Source: Tsukamurella pseudospumae
GTDB lineage: Bacteria; Actinomycetota; Actinomycetes; Mycobacteriales; Mycobacteriaceae
Length of the DNA: 64,000 nucleotides
Assembly (NCBI RefSeq): GCF_001575205.1
Contig: NZ_LSRE01000050.1
Span: 558,001 to 622,000, forward strand
Direction: 5' to 3'
This document shows, in pieces, positions 8,939-19,500 of the stretch. The notes beneath the pieces are model-generated. The model saw only the letters and a list, made by a program, of their open reading frames with translations, searched no databases and was not told where the DNA came from. Both the position numbers and the translations under genes were made by a program. Numbering within the stretch: position 1 is the stretch's first letter; each line of letters opens with the position of its first letter.

Positions 8939-9667
8939 TCAGTTCGCGGCCCAGCCGCCGTCCATGGTGTACGACGCCCCGGTGACCATCGCGGCCGCCG
9001 GCGAGCAGAGCCAGGAGACGAGACCGGCGACCTCGTCGGGCTCGATGAGGCGCTTGATCGCGGGGCGGGCGAGGAAGACCTCGTCGGTGACCTGCTGCTC
9101 GGTGATCCCGTGCGCGGCGGCCTGCTCCGCGATCTGCTTCGCAACCAGCGCCGTGCGCACGTAGCCGGGGTTCACGCAGTTGCTGGTGACGCCGTGCTCG
9201 CCGCCCTCGAGCGCCGTGACCTTGGACAGGCCCTCGACGCCGTGCTTGGCGGCGACATAGGCCGCCTTGTACTTCGACGCCCGCAGCCCGTGCACGGACG
9301 AGACGTGCACGATCCGGCCGGAGCCGCGCTCGTACATCGCCGGCAGCGCGGCGCGGGTCAGCAGGAAGGGCGCCTCGAGCATGAGCACCATGATGCGGTG
9401 GAACCACGCCGGATCGAACTCCTCGATCGGCGCGACGTGCTGCACGCCGGCGTTGTTGACGAGCACGTCCACGTCGAGGCGCAGGTCCGCGAGCGCGGCC
9501 GTGTCGGTCAGGTCGAGCTCGAGCGCGGACCCGCCGATCTCGGCGGCCACCCCGGCGGCCGCGGCACCGTCGCGATCGACGACGGTGACGTGGGCACCGT
9601 CGGCGGCCAGCCGGCGCGCGACGGCGGCCCCGATCCCCGCGGCCGCGCCGGTGACGAGAGCCTTCAC
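8939..9667 (-). CDS. Short-chain dehydrogenase, 3-hydroxybutyrate-dehydrogenase-like
   Basis: 242 residues from a GTG (9667) that overlaps the stop of the transporter gene (GTGA). It has TGAAAGIGAAVA for NAD(P) binding, NNAG, and the catalytic triad in VSSVHGLRASKYKAAYVAAKHG (Ser, Tyr, Lys). The HGLRASKYKAAYVAAKHG block is characteristic of 3-hydroxybutyrate dehydrogenases, which interconvert 3-hydroxybutyrate and acetoacetate. Translational coupling to an organic-acid transporter fits uptake and oxidation of a small hydroxy acid. Other SDR substrates remain possible. Confidence 0.8.
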   Translation of the reverse strand: MKALVTGAAAGIGAAVARRLAADGAHVTVVDRDGAAAAGVAAEIGGSALELDLTDTAALADLRLDVDVLVNNAGVQHVAPIEEFDPAWFHRIMVLMLEAPFLLTRAALPAMYERGSGRIVHVSSVHGLRASKYKAAYVAAKHGVEGLSKVTALEGGEHGVTSNCVNPGYVRTALVAKQIAEQAAAHGITEQQVTDEVFLARPAIKRLIEPDEVAGLVSWLCSPAAAMVTGASYTMDGGWAAN

Positions 9668-11028
9668 GCCTTGACCTGGAGGTCGGCGGCTGCGCGGTCG
9701 AGCATCGCGCGGTCCTGCGCATCGACATCGGAGAGGCTGATGCCGCGGGTCTCCCGCACGAAGAACACGGCGATGAAGGTGATCAGGCACGCGCCGGCGA
9801 GGTAGAAGGCGATCGGCAGAGAGCTGTTGTAGGCCTTGAGCAGCTTCGTGGCGATGATCGGGGCGAGCGAGCCCGCCACGACCGCGGTGACCTGCGCGGC
9901 CAGGGAGACGCCCGAGTAGCGCATCCGGGTGGGGAAGGCCTCAGCCATGATCGCGGGCTGCGGCGCGTACATCATCGCGTGGAAGACCAGGCCGATGGTG
10001 ATCGCGGTGACCACCATGGCGTTGTTGCCCGTGTCGAACATGGGGAAGGCGAAGAAGCCCCACGTCGCCGACAGCGCCGCGCCCACCCAGTACACGGGCT
10101 TGCGGCCGACGCGGTCGGTGAGCGCGCCGAACATCGGCATCACGACGAAGTGCACCGCGTGCGCGATGAGCAGCCAGGTGAGGATGTGCGTGGTGCTCAT
10201 CTTCACCACGAGCTTGAGGTACGTGATCGAGAAGGTCACCAGCAGGTAGTAGAAGATGTTCTCGCCGAACCGCAGGCCCATCGCCGAGAGCACGCCGCGC
10301 GGGTAGCGCTTGAGCACCTCGAGCACGCCGTAGGACACCGCCTTCTCGGCCTCGATCTCCTTCTGCGCCTCCTGGAAGAGCGGAGACTCGTCGACCTGGG
10401 TCCGGATGTAATAGCCGACCAGCACGATCACGGCCGACAGCCAGAAGGCGATGCGCCAGCCCCACGCCAGGAAGTCGGACTCGGACAGCACGCTGGTCAG
10501 GATCAGCAGGACGACGGTGGCGACGATGTTGCCGCCCGGAACGCCGGCCTGCGGCCACGACGCCCAGAAACCGCGCGATCGGTTCGGGCTGTGCTCCCCG
10601 ACGAGCAGCACGGCGCCGCCCCACTCACCGCCGACCGCGAAGCCCTGCAGGAAGCGCAGCAGCACCAGCAGAGTCGGCGCCAGATAGCCGACCTGATCGA
10701 AGGTCGGCAGGCAGCCCATGAGGAAGGTGGCGGCGCCGACCAGCACGATCGACACCTGCAGGAGCTTCTTGCGGCCGAACCGGTCGCCCAGATGTCCGAA
10801 CACGATGCCGCCGACGGGCCGCGCCGCGAAACCCACCGCGTAGGTGATGAAGGCGGCGATGATCTGGTCGTAGGGGCTGCCGCCCTGCGGGAACATGATC
10901 TTGTTGAAGACCAGCGTCGCGGCCGTGCCGTAGAGGAAGAACTCGTACCACTCGACGACCGTTCCGGCCATCGATGCTCCGACGATCTTGCGCAGCCCCG
11001 TGGGCCGCTCCAGGTCGGACTGCGCCAT
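9664..11028 (-). CDS. MHS-family (MFS) organic-acid:proton symporter
   Basis: 454 residues with about 12 membrane segments. Loop 2-3 carries GHLGDRFGRKKLL and loop 8-9 DRVGRKPVY, the MFS signatures. The start IVGASMAGTVVEWYEFFLYG is typical of the metabolite:H+ symporter group (alpha-ketoglutarate, shikimate and similar carriers). AGGAG precedes the ATG. It is the first gene of a two-gene unit with the hydroxybutyrate-dehydrogenase-like enzyme and diverges from a LysR gene, probably its regulator. The substrate may be 3-hydroxybutyrate or a related acid, by inference. Confidence 0.87.
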   Translation of the reverse strand: MAQSDLERPTGLRKIVGASMAGTVVEWYEFFLYGTAATLVFNKIMFPQGGSPYDQIIAAFITYAVGFAARPVGGIVFGHLGDRFGRKKLLQVSIVLVGAATFLMGCLPTFDQVGYLAPTLLVLLRFLQGFAVGGEWGGAVLLVGEHSPNRSRGFWASWPQAGVPGGNIVATVVLLILTSVLSESDFLAWGWRIAFWLSAVIVLVGYYIRTQVDESPLFQEAQKEIEAEKAVSYGVLEVLKRYPRGVLSAMGLRFGENIFYYLLVTFSITYLKLVVKMSTTHILTWLLIAHAVHFVVMPMFGALTDRVGRKPVYWVGAALSATWGFFAFPMFDTGNNAMVVTAITIGLVFHAMMYAPQPAIMAEAFPTRMRYSGVSLAAQVTAVVAGSLAPIIATKLLKAYNSSLPIAFYLAGACLITFIAVFFVRETRGISLSDVDAQDRAMLDRAAADLQVKA

Positions 11029-11149
11029 ACCTACTCCTTGTGTGATGAGTCATAGCCGGATCGGGATGTGATCCACGCCATGTTTCACGAAGTATGTATG
11101 GATAAAATCGCAGACACAATGCCCACGATCGCCGATCGGATCTGCATCC

Positions 11150-12049
11150 ATGCACACGTCTGACCCCAGCGCCGACGGGCTGCTCACCCTGCTCGCCGTC
11201 GCCCGCACCGGCCGCTACACCGCGGCGGCCGATGTCCTGGGCATCAACCACACCACCGCGTCGCGCCGGGTCGCCGCGCTGGAACAGACGCTCGGCGGGC
11301 CGCTGCTGGCCCGCGCCGCCTCCGGCTGGGAGCTCACCGACCTCGGCCGGACCGCCGTCGGGGCCGCCGAGCGGATCGAGGCCGTGCTGCACGGACTGGA
11401 CGCCGACACCGACCACGACCTGCACGGGAAGGTGCGGATCGCCGCCACCGACGGGTTCAGCGCGCGGGTCGTGGCGCCCGCGATCGCGACGCTGGGCCGG
11501 GCGCACCCGCGGCTGTCCGTCGACCTGCTGACCGTGACGCGCCGCGCACCGTCGACCCGCTCCGGCGTGGACATCGAGGTGGTGGTGGGGCGGCCCGAGA
11601 CGTACCGGGTGGAGCCCGAACTCCTCGCGCCCTACCGGCTCGGCCTGTACGGCTCCCGGGGCTACCTCGAGGCCGACGGGACGCCGCAGCGACCCCGGGA
11701 GCTCACGGGCCGGCCGCTGGTCTACTTCATCGACTCGATGCTCACGGTCGACGACCTCGACCTCGCGCGCGTGCTCGTCCCCGGCATGGCGGACCGGCTG
11801 AGCTCGACGAACGTGCTCGTGCACGTCGAGGCCACCTGCGCCGGGGCCGGACTCGGACTGCTCCCCTGCTTCCTCGCCGACGGCCGCCCCGACCTCGTGC
11901 GGGTGCTGCCCGACGAGGTGTCCGTCCAGCTCGAGTACTGGATGGTGGTGCGGCCCGAGGCGGCGCAGCGCCGCGAGGTGGCCGCGGTGGTCACGGCGCT
12001 GCGCGCACAGGTCGGGTCGATGCGAGCGGCACTGCTCGGCGAGGGATGA
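11150..12049 (+). CDS. LysR-family transcriptional regulator
   Basis: 299 residues. The N-terminal winged helix includes LLAVARTGRYTAAADVLGINHTTASRRVAALE, and a substrate-binding domain follows. Length and layout are normal for the family. It is divergent from the MHS transporter/dehydrogenase unit across about 120 bases, the classic arrangement for a LysR regulator that controls its neighbour in response to the transported acid. I did not find an unambiguous T-N11-A site. Confidence 0.87.
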   Translation: MHTSDPSADGLLTLLAVARTGRYTAAADVLGINHTTASRRVAALEQTLGGPLLARAASGWELTDLGRTAVGAAERIEAVLHGLDADTDHDLHGKVRIAATDGFSARVVAPAIATLGRAHPRLSVDLLTVTRRAPSTRSGVDIEVVVGRPETYRVEPELLAPYRLGLYGSRGYLEADGTPQRPRELTGRPLVYFIDSMLTVDDLDLARVLVPGMADRLSSTNVLVHVEATCAGAGLGLLPCFLADGRPDLVRVLPDEVSVQLEYWMVVRPEAAQRREVAAVVTALRAQVGSMRAALLGEG

Positions 12050-12058
12050 TCTTCGGGC

Positions 12059-12328
12059 TCAGCGCAATTCGTCGAGCCGGACGTGCCCGTCCTGCAGGAG
12101 GCGCGCGGCGAGGGCGGTCTTGGTGGTGGCGTGCCGACCCGCGGCGACGTACTTCGCGCGCACCCGCGCGACGTGCTCGGCCACGGTGCACTCGGCGATG
12201 TACAGCTCCCGCGCCGCGGACGCCTTGCTCTCCGTGCACAGCCACGCCCGCAGTACTTCGACCTCCCGCTCGGTCAGCCAGACGGGCTCGGGCTCGTCCA
12301 TCGCTCTCGTCATCATCGCTGCGGTCAT
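12059..12328 (-). CDS. Lone LuxR-type helix-turn-helix protein
   Basis: 89 residues or fewer; internal ATGs at MMTRAM and MDEPEP are alternative starts. Nearly the whole protein is a LuxR/GerE HTH: LTEREVEVLRAWLCTESKAS and CTVAEHVARVRAKYVAAGR. No receiver or ligand-binding domain is present. It ends 9 bases from the end of the LysR gene (convergent). Its recognition-helix region resembles that of the response regulator starting at 12523, so it may share or compete for targets; that is inference. Confidence 0.7.
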   Translation of the reverse strand: MTAAMMTRAMDEPEPVWLTEREVEVLRAWLCTESKASAARELYIAECTVAEHVARVRAKYVAAGRHATTKTALAARLLQDGHVRLDELR

Positions 12329-12522
12329 GACTCCACCCCTGCCTCGCCGGATCCGGCGGTTTCGCCACCGTCGACGCTAGCGACGGGACGCCGGCCCCGA
12401 AAGCGGGTCCGTCCCGCCGGGGAAGACCCCCTCACCGTTACCCAAGGACAACGAAACAGACGATCCGGCACGATCTTTCACTCGTCCCCGACGGCTCCGC
12501 GGCGGCGGCGTATGTTTCTCCC

Positions 12523-13221
12523 ATGACCGAATCGGACGCGGTCGTCGAACAGCCGGCGAACCGTGCGACGCACACCGTGGGCATCGTCGAGGATCACGCG
12601 CTGATCGTGCTCGGCTTCGAGGCCAGCCTGGCCGCCGTCGACGACCTCGCGTTCGTCGGCCACGCGCCGAGCGTGGACGAGCTCCTCGCCCGCGGCCGAC
12701 CCGACGTGGTGGTGCTCGACCTGCTCCTCGCCGACGGCACCGCGCCCGAGGCGAACATCGAGAAGCTGCACACCGCCGGGTCCCGGGTCCTGGTGTACAC
12801 GGGCAGCTTCGACACCGATCCGTACCTCGCGCGCCAGGCCGCCCGGTGCGGCGTCTGGGGCATCGTGCCGAAGACGGTGAGCGGGGCGGAGCTCGTGCAG
12901 GCCGTGCGGGACACCGCCGACGAACGCCCCGTCGTGACCACCGAATGGGCCGCGGCGATCGACGGCGACCCGGACTTCTCCGACGTGGGGCTGAGCCCAC
13001 AGCAGCGGGAGGTCCTCGCGTTGTACGCGTCGGGCGAGACCACCGCCCGCGTCGCCGAGCTGACCGCGCTCTCCCCCAAGACCGTCGAGAGCTACATCGA
13101 CCGGATCCGCGCCAAGTACGCCGTGCAGGGCCGCCCGGCGGAGACCAAGCTGCACATGTACCAGCGGGCCGTCGAGGACGGCTTCCTGCAGGCGCCGCGC
13201 AGGCGGCGATGGTCGCGCTGA
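12523..13221 (+). CDS. NarL/LuxR-type response regulator
   Basis: 232 residues. The receiver has the acidic pair in VGIVEDHALIV, the phospho-acceptor Asp in VVVLDLLLADG, the Thr in VLVYTGS and the Lys in GIVPKTVS. The C-terminal HTH is LSPQQREVLALYASGETTAR followed by SPKTVESYIDRIRAKY. It overlaps the histidine kinase by 13 bases, so they are almost certainly partners. The signal and regulon are unknown. Confidence 0.9.
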   Translation: MTESDAVVEQPANRATHTVGIVEDHALIVLGFEASLAAVDDLAFVGHAPSVDELLARGRPDVVVLDLLLADGTAPEANIEKLHTAGSRVLVYTGSFDTDPYLARQAARCGVWGIVPKTVSGAELVQAVRDTADERPVVTTEWAAAIDGDPDFSDVGLSPQQREVLALYASGETTARVAELTALSPKTVESYIDRIRAKYAVQGRPAETKLHMYQRAVEDGFLQAPRRRRWSR

Positions 13222-14411
13222 CAGCGGGGACCCGCGGGGCCGTCCCGCCGACGGTGCCCGAGGGGCCGGCCGGCGCCGACGAGCGACTGACCAGGGTGTT
13301 CGCTCGATTCATCGCCGCGGGCTACCTGTTCGACCTCGTCACCACGTTCCCGTCCGTGCTCGACGCGTGGCGCGTCGCGCCGTGGCTCACGGCGGTCACC
13401 GCGCCGGCGGTCTTCGGCACCGGCGCCGCCCTGCTACCCGCGAGCTTCGCCCGCGCGCACCGTCGAGTCATCGGGCGGGCCGCGCTGGTGGCAGGCGTCG
13501 CGTACCTCGCCGCGGTGCTGCTGTGGCTCATCGCCGACGCGATCAGCCCCCTGCAGCTGCCGGGCGACCACTTCCTCTACTACATCCCCGCGCTCGCCGC
13601 GATGGCCGTCGCGATGCCCGTGGGTCCGGCGACGGCCACCGGATACGGCGTCGTCGTCGTGGTCGGCACGGTGCTGCTCAACCACCGGGTGGGCGCCTCC
13701 CACGATCCGTACGTCCCGGCGCTGCTGTTCTCGCTGGTCTTCACCGCGGTGTTCCTCTCCGCATCCATCGTCGCGTGGCGTGCCGGGCGCCGGCTCGACC
13801 TCGCGCAGGCCGAGGCCCTGGAGGCGACGGCCGCCGAGGCCTCGGCGCAGGCCCGCGGCGACGAGCAGCAGCGGTTCGCCGCCCTCGTCCACGACGACGT
13901 GATCGCGACACTGCTCGCCGCGACCCGCATCGACGACGCCCCGGCGATCGCGCAGCACGCCCGGACGGTGCTCACCGCCGTCGACGACTACGAGGGCCCG
14001 AGCGATCGGGCGGACGCGACCGCGGGCGCAGCGGCAGCCGCTCTCGGCGCCGCGGTCGGCCGCAGCGCGCCCCACGCGCAGTGGTCGGCGCAGGTCGATC
14101 CGGACGCCGGACGCGTACCGTCGGACGCACTGACGGGAGCGATCGCCGCGACCGCGGAAGCGCTGCGCAACGTGCAGCGGCACGCCGGGACGGGCGACCG
14201 TGCCTCGGTCGACGCCGTCTTCGAGGAATCGGGCTTCAGTGTGGTCGTCCGCGACGACGGCGTCGGATTCGACCCGCGCACCGTCGCGCCCGACCGGCTC
14301 GGCGTGGCGGGCAGCATCCTGGGCCGGATGCGGTCGATCCCCGGCGGTGCGGCCGCCGTCGAATCGGCGCCGGGCGCGGGCACCGTCGTGACGGTCCGGT
14401 GGGCGCGATGA
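13209..14411 (+). CDS. Membrane sensor histidine kinase (NarX/DesK-like)
   Basis: 400 residues from the ATG at 13209 inside the end of the response regulator. About five or six membrane segments span residues 35-200. Then come RFAALVHDDVIATLLAA with the phospho-accepting His, the N-box TAEALRNVQRHAG, the G1 box VVRDDGVGFDP and the G2-like LGRMRSIPGGAAAVESAPGA. Its stop overlaps the start of the next gene (ATGA). It should phosphorylate the response regulator at 12523. Confidence 0.88.
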   Translation: MVALTAGTRGAVPPTVPEGPAGADERLTRVFARFIAAGYLFDLVTTFPSVLDAWRVAPWLTAVTAPAVFGTGAALLPASFARAHRRVIGRAALVAGVAYLAAVLLWLIADAISPLQLPGDHFLYYIPALAAMAVAMPVGPATATGYGVVVVVGTVLLNHRVGASHDPYVPALLFSLVFTAVFLSASIVAWRAGRRLDLAQAEALEATAAEASAQARGDEQQRFAALVHDDVIATLLAATRIDDAPAIAQHARTVLTAVDDYEGPSDRADATAGAAAAALGAAVGRSAPHAQWSAQVDPDAGRVPSDALTGAIAATAEALRNVQRHAGTGDRASVDAVFEESGFSVVVRDDGVGFDPRTVAPDRLGVAGSILGRMRSIPGGAAAVESAPGAGTVVTVRWAR

Positions 14412-15415
14412 GGAACGACCAGGACGTCCGAGACATCATCGGCATGCGGCACCGGGGCGCGACCGCGCTGGCCTGGGCGATCGTCGCGACCTTCGCCGTC
14501 CTCTCGTGGTACGCACGCGCCGACCTGGATCCGGCGTGGCCGCAGGTCATCGGCATCGTCGGTCTCCTGCTCGGCGCGATGGTGCTGGTCCGCGCCCCCG
14601 GCGATCCGTTGCCGTGGCGATGGACCCTCGTCGTCGCCGCGGGCGGCCCGGTCGCGGCGTTGAGCGTGTTCCCCTTCCTGCCCGCCGACTACGCCTTCGC
14701 CCTCACCACCTGGCCCATCGGCGCCGGCGCCGTCCTCACCTCCTACCTCGCGGTGCGCGGACGGGCGATCACGACCTGGGCGTCGGTCGCGCTGACGGGA
14801 GCCGTCGTGGTCTGGTGGGCCGTCACCCGCGGCCACGGGGCGCTCGACGGGGTGCTGCGCTGCCTGCCGAGCGCGACGGTGACCCTGACCGCCACGTTCT
14901 TCGCGCTGACGCTCCGGCCGGTGGCGCGGTGGACCTTCGTGATGCGGGCGCGGACCAGGGAGCGGCGCGCGGCGGAGGCCGCGGCCGAGACCGCCCGGGA
15001 GGTGCGCGGCCGGCAGCGCGACTTCCTCGACCGGGAGGCGCGCCCGATGCTCGAGCGGCTCGCGACCGGCGTCCCGCTGACGGCGGCGGAACGGCTGGAG
15101 TGCCGCATCGTCGAGGCGCGGCTGCGGGACTCCGTGCGCGCCCCGGGCCTGCTCTCGCCCCGCATCGCCGACGCGGCGGACCGGGCCCGGCGCCGGGGCG
15201 TCGACGTCGTACTCCTCGACGACGGCGGCCTGCGCGACCTGGCGACACCGGTCGCCGACGCCATCCGCGACCGGATCGCCGACGCCGTCGACTCGCTCCC
15301 CGTCGGATCGGTGACGGCGCGCGCCGTCCCGCCCGGACGCGCGTTGGCGGCCACCGTCCTCCTGCGGGCGCCCGACGGGGCGACGACGCGGATCGAGCTG
15401 CCCGTTTCCGCCTGA
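14408..15415 (+). CDS. Kinase-less sensor-like membrane protein of the two-component locus
   Basis: 335 residues. About five membrane helices (WAIVATFAVLSWYA, VIGIVGLLLGAMVLV and others) are followed by a coiled Arg/Glu-rich linker and a cytoplasmic domain of about 130 residues. The layout mimics the neighbouring kinase, but I see no phospho-His box and no N or G boxes of an ATPase. It overlaps the kinase stop by 4 bases and so is translated with it. It may modulate or scaffold the kinase. Function is not known. Confidence 0.7.
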   Translation: MRNDQDVRDIIGMRHRGATALAWAIVATFAVLSWYARADLDPAWPQVIGIVGLLLGAMVLVRAPGDPLPWRWTLVVAAGGPVAALSVFPFLPADYAFALTTWPIGAGAVLTSYLAVRGRAITTWASVALTGAVVVWWAVTRGHGALDGVLRCLPSATVTLTATFFALTLRPVARWTFVMRARTRERRAAEAAAETAREVRGRQRDFLDREARPMLERLATGVPLTAAERLECRIVEARLRDSVRAPGLLSPRIADAADRARRRGVDVVLLDDGGLRDLATPVADAIRDRIADAVDSLPVGSVTARAVPPGRALAATVLLRAPDGATTRIELPVSA

Positions 15416-15503
15416 ACTCTTGCGCCGTCCTGTGTTGAATAGCAAACTGTCATCAATGCGGGTCTCAGTTCGGTGATGCCGCGACGAGCAAGGGGATGCA
15501 CGG

Positions 15504-16523
15504 ATGACGACTCTCGCGGAGGCGACCGGGACGCGGACGATCGGACTGCTGGGGATCGGCTCGTACCGCCCCGAGCGCGTGGTCACCAACGACGAGATCT
15601 GCGAGAAGATCGACTCGTCCGACGAGTGGATCTACACCCGCACCGGGATCAGGTCGCGGCGGTTCGCGCGGCGCGACGAGTCGGTCGTCGAGATGGCCGT
15701 CGAAGCCGGGCGGCGCGCCGTGGCCAACGCCCTGCTCACGGGCGCGGACATCGACGCGGTCATCGTCGCCACCAACACCCACTACCTGCAGACGCCGGCC
15801 GCCGGCGTGAAGGTCGCCACCGAGCTCGGCGCGAACGGCGTGCCCGCCTTCGACGTCACCGTCGGCTGCGCCGGCTTCGGCTACGGCATGGCGATCGCGG
15901 CCGACATGGTGCGCGGCGGCAGCGCGCGCCGGGTGCTGGTGATCGGCGCCGAGCAGCTGTCCGTGAGCATGGACATGACCGACCGCGGCAACTGCTTCAT
16001 CTTCGGCGACGGGGCGGGCGCGGTGATCGTCGGCCCGACCGAGGAGCAGCAGCTCGGGCCGGTCGTCTGGGGGAGCGACGGCACCCAGTTCAACGCGATC
16101 CGGCAGGACATCGACTGGATCACCTTCCTCGACGGTGACGACCACGCGAACCGCCCCTACCTGCGGCTCGAGGGCACCGCGGTGTTCCGCTGGGCAGCGT
16201 TCGAGATGGGTGGGGCGGCGCAGCGCGCGATGGACGCGGCGGGGGTCACCGCCGCCGACATCGAGGTCTTCGTCCCGCACCAGGCGAACTCGCGGATCAA
16301 CGAGCTCCTCGCGCGCAGTCTGCACCTGCCCGAGCACACCGTGATCGCCGACGACATCGAGCGCACCGGCAACACCTCCGCCGCGTCCATCCCGCTGGCG
16401 ATGGACGACCTGCTCTCCACCGGCCGGGCCAAGCCGGGCCAGACCGCGCTGCTGCTCGGCTACGGCGCCGGCCTGAGTTACGCCGCCCAGGTGGTGAAGC
16501 TCCCGCCCGTGCCCTTCGAGTGA
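15504..16523 (+). CDS. Beta-ketoacyl-ACP synthase III (KAS III/FabH-like)
   Basis: 339 residues. The Cys-His-Asn triad is visible: [22 protein letters not shown] and [25 protein letters not shown] is also typical. These enzymes condense acyl-CoA with malonyl-ACP to start fatty acid chains. An AAGGGGATG ribosome site precedes the ATG. It stands alone between the two-component locus and the SNF2 gene, so it may be the housekeeping FabH or a specialised starter enzyme; context does not decide. Confidence 0.87.
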   Translation: MTTLAEATGTRTIGLLGIGSYRPERVVTNDEICEKIDSSDEWIYTRTGIRSRRFARRDESVVEMAVEAGRRAVANALLTGADIDAVIVATNTHYLQTPAAGVKVATELGANGVPAFDVTVGCAGFGYGMAIAADMVRGGSARRVLVIGAEQLSVSMDMTDRGNCFIFGDGAGAVIVGPTEEQQLGPVVWGSDGTQFNAIRQDIDWITFLDGDDHANRPYLRLEGTAVFRWAAFEMGGAAQRAMDAAGVTAADIEVFVPHQANSRINELLARSLHLPEHTVIADDIERTGNTSAASIPLAMDDLLSTGRAKPGQTALLLGYGAGLSYAAQVVKLPPVPFE

Positions 16524-16550
16524 GTTCTGCGGGCGTCCACCGCCGCGCGG

Positions 16551-16556
16551 TAGACT
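16551..16556 (+). promoter_or_regulatory. Candidate -10 box for a leaderless SNF2 transcript
   Basis: TAGACT lies 12 bases before the ATG at 16569 and no ribosome site is visible in between. This spacing would start the mRNA at or close to the start codon, as is common in actinobacteria. No convincing -35 is seen. Confidence 0.4.
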
Positions 16557-16568
16557 GTCCGCTTGACC

Positions 16569-19500
16569 ATGAGCGCAGCGACTACCGGCGGAGGGCCCTC
16601 GTTCACCCCCGAGGACCTGATCGGATTCTTCGGGGGGCCGACCGTCCGGCGGGCGGGCGAGTACGTGGGCACCGGCCTCATCGGCGATCTCGAGTGGGAC
16701 GACGAGAAGCACCTGGTGACCGGCGTCGTCGCCGGTTCCCGGGAGTACGACACCAAGGTCTGGATCGCGCCCGCCGGCGACCGCTGGCGACCCGTCCGCT
16801 CGCACTGCACCTGCCCCGTCGCGATGAACTGCAAGCACGGCGCGGCCCTGCTGCTCGAGCTCACCGCGGAGGACGTCGAGGACGGCGTCGTCGAGCAGCC
16901 CGACCCCTGGGAGCGGCAGCTCGAGGCCCTGCTCCCCCACACCCCGCGCACGAGCGCCGCCGTGCTGCCCGTCGCGCTGCAGTTCGACGTGGACGAACGC
17001 GGCGTCGTCTCCGGCCAGCGGCTGCAGGTGCGGCTCGCGACGCCCGGCATGCGCGACGGGTCCTGGGTCGCCGGCGACGTGCGGTGGCGCACCATCGCCA
17101 CCGCGCCGCGGGTCTCCCCCGCCCAGCGCGACGCGCTGGCGCCGCTCGCGCAGCTCATCACGTGGTCGCTGTACGGCGTGGACGCCTGGGCCGACCTGGG
17201 GATGGTCGACACGCCGCTGCTCTGGGACCAGCTCCGCGCCGTCCGCGACGCGGGCGTCCCCTTGCTGCTGAAGAAGGCACGGGGCAGCGTGATCCTCGGC
17301 CCGCCGACGCGGCTCGGGCTGGTGGCGCGATCCTCGGACGGGAGCGTCGAGCTGGACCGGGAGGTCGACTTCGGCGACGGTCCGCGGCCCTTCACGGGCG
17401 GGCTGCTCGGCGCGCACCGCGCCCTCGGGGTGTTCCAGCAGGACGGCGACGTGCTGCGGCTCGCGCCGCTCGAGCCGCCGCTGTCCCCGAACCACACCGG
17501 CGCGCTGCGCCGCTTCACGCCCGTGGTCGTCCCGGCCGCGGCCGTCCCGCAGTTGCGCGAGAAGTACCTGCCGTACCTCGCGGCGGTCGCGCCCGTCCGC
17601 GACCCGGAGCAACTGGTCGGCGAGGTCGAGGTGCTCGGGCCCGAGTTGCTGTGCACCGCACGGTATTTCCCCGAGGCCGCCGAGCTCGAGGTCGACTGGA
17701 AGTGGCGGTACACTGTCGGCGGCGAGGTCCGGGACTACACGCTCGGGCGCGAGCCGGCGGGTCTGGCGGACGCGGTCGGGCAGCAGCGGATCACCCGCGC
17801 GATGGCGGTGTCGCTGCGCGAGGCCGCCGTGGGCGTCGACCACTCGCAGGGCTTCTACCGCGGCACCGAGGCCGCGGTCTGGCTGGCCGAGGTCGCGCCG
17901 GTGCTGCGGTCGGTGCCGGCGGTGATCGTCGAGGTCGTCGACGATCCCGGGTTCCGCTGGGCGGAGAGCTCGGCCTCGGTGTCCGTGCGGGTGCGCGGCG
18001 ACTCCGACAATCCGTCGACGGACTGGTTCGACCTCGAGGTGGCCGTCGAGGTCGACGGCGAGGAGGTCCCCTTCCGGGACGTCTTCACCGCCGTCGCCGC
18101 GGGCCACGACACCCTGGTCACGCCCGGCGGCGTGCTCGCGCGGATCGACGGTGAGCGGTTCGATCGGCTCCGCGAGCTCATCGGTGAGGCCCGGGACCTG
18201 CCCGCCCGCGGCGCGCGGCGCGCGGGTCGGGCCGCCGGGTCCGGGCCGGGCGCGCCGGATCGGGACGGGCTGCGGATCAGCCGGTTCCAGGCGGGCCTCG
18301 TCGACGACCTCGCCGACCTCGCCGACGCCACGGAGTTCGACGGTGACTGGTCGCGCCGGGTCGGCGCCCTGACGGCGGGCGACCTCGCGCGGCAGGAGGC
18401 ACCGTCGACCTTGAAGGCCGAGCTGCGGCCGTACCAGCGGGACGGCCTGGACTGGCTGGCGTTCCTGTACGACAACGACTTCGGCGGGATCCTGGCCGAC
18501 GACATGGGTCTCGGTAAGACGGTCCAGACGCTGGCGCTGATCTGCCGGGCGCACGAAACCGCGGGCCCTGCGCGACCCGGGCCGTTCCTGGTGGTCGCGC
18601 CGACCTCCGTGGTGAGCAACTGGGCGGCGGAGTGCAAGCGGTTCGCGTCGCACCTGTCGGTGGCGGTGGTGTCCGAGACCTCGAGGAAGTCCGGGTCGTC
18701 GATCGCCGCGGTCGTGGCGGGCGCCGATGTCGTGCTGACCTCGTACACGCTGCTCCGGCTGGACGCCGAGGAGTACGCGGGCGTGCGGTGGGCCGGCGTG
18801 ATCCTCGACGAGGCGCAGTTCGTGAAGAACCCGCGGTCGAAAGCGTTCGCCGCGGTGACGATGCTGGACCGGCCCTTCACCCTCGCCGTGACCGGTACCC
18901 CGATGGAGAACCATCTCGAGGAGCTGTGGGCCCTCACCGCACTCACCGTGCCGGGGTTGTTCCCAGGGCGGTCATGGTTCGCCGAGGAGTACCGGCGGCC
19001 CATCGAGCGGGGCGGCGACGACGACCGCCTCGCCCGGCTGCGGCGGCGCGTGCGGCCGTTCATGCTCCGCCGCACCAAGGACCTCGTCGCCAAGGACCTG
19101 CCGGCGAAGACGGAATCCGTGGTACAGGTGGAACTCTCGGAAGAGCACCGGCACACCTACGACCGGATCCTCGCCGATCAGCGGGCGAAGCTGCTGGGGT
19201 TGCTCGACGACTTCGAGGGCAACCGGTTCGAGATCCTGCGGTCGCTGACGATGCTGCGCCGGCTCGCGCTCGACCCGTCGCTGATCGACGAGGAGCTCGC
19301 GGTCGAGGACGTGGCCAAGCTCGATTTCCTGGTGGAGAAGCTGGACGAGCTGCTCGAGGAGAAGCACGCGGTGCTGGTGTTCAGCCAGTTCACCGGGTTC
19401 CTGCGCAAGGCGGCCGAGCGCCTCGACGAGGAGGGCGTGGAGTACGCGTACCTCGACGGATCGACGACCGACCGGCCCGCGGCGATCGAGAAGTTCACCT

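Noticed and set aside
15465-18914. A long minus-strand open frame opposite the KAS III and SNF2 genes
   Set aside because: Antisense shadow; Arg/Pro/Gly/His-rich with no recognisable motif, while the plus-strand genes have full domain sets.
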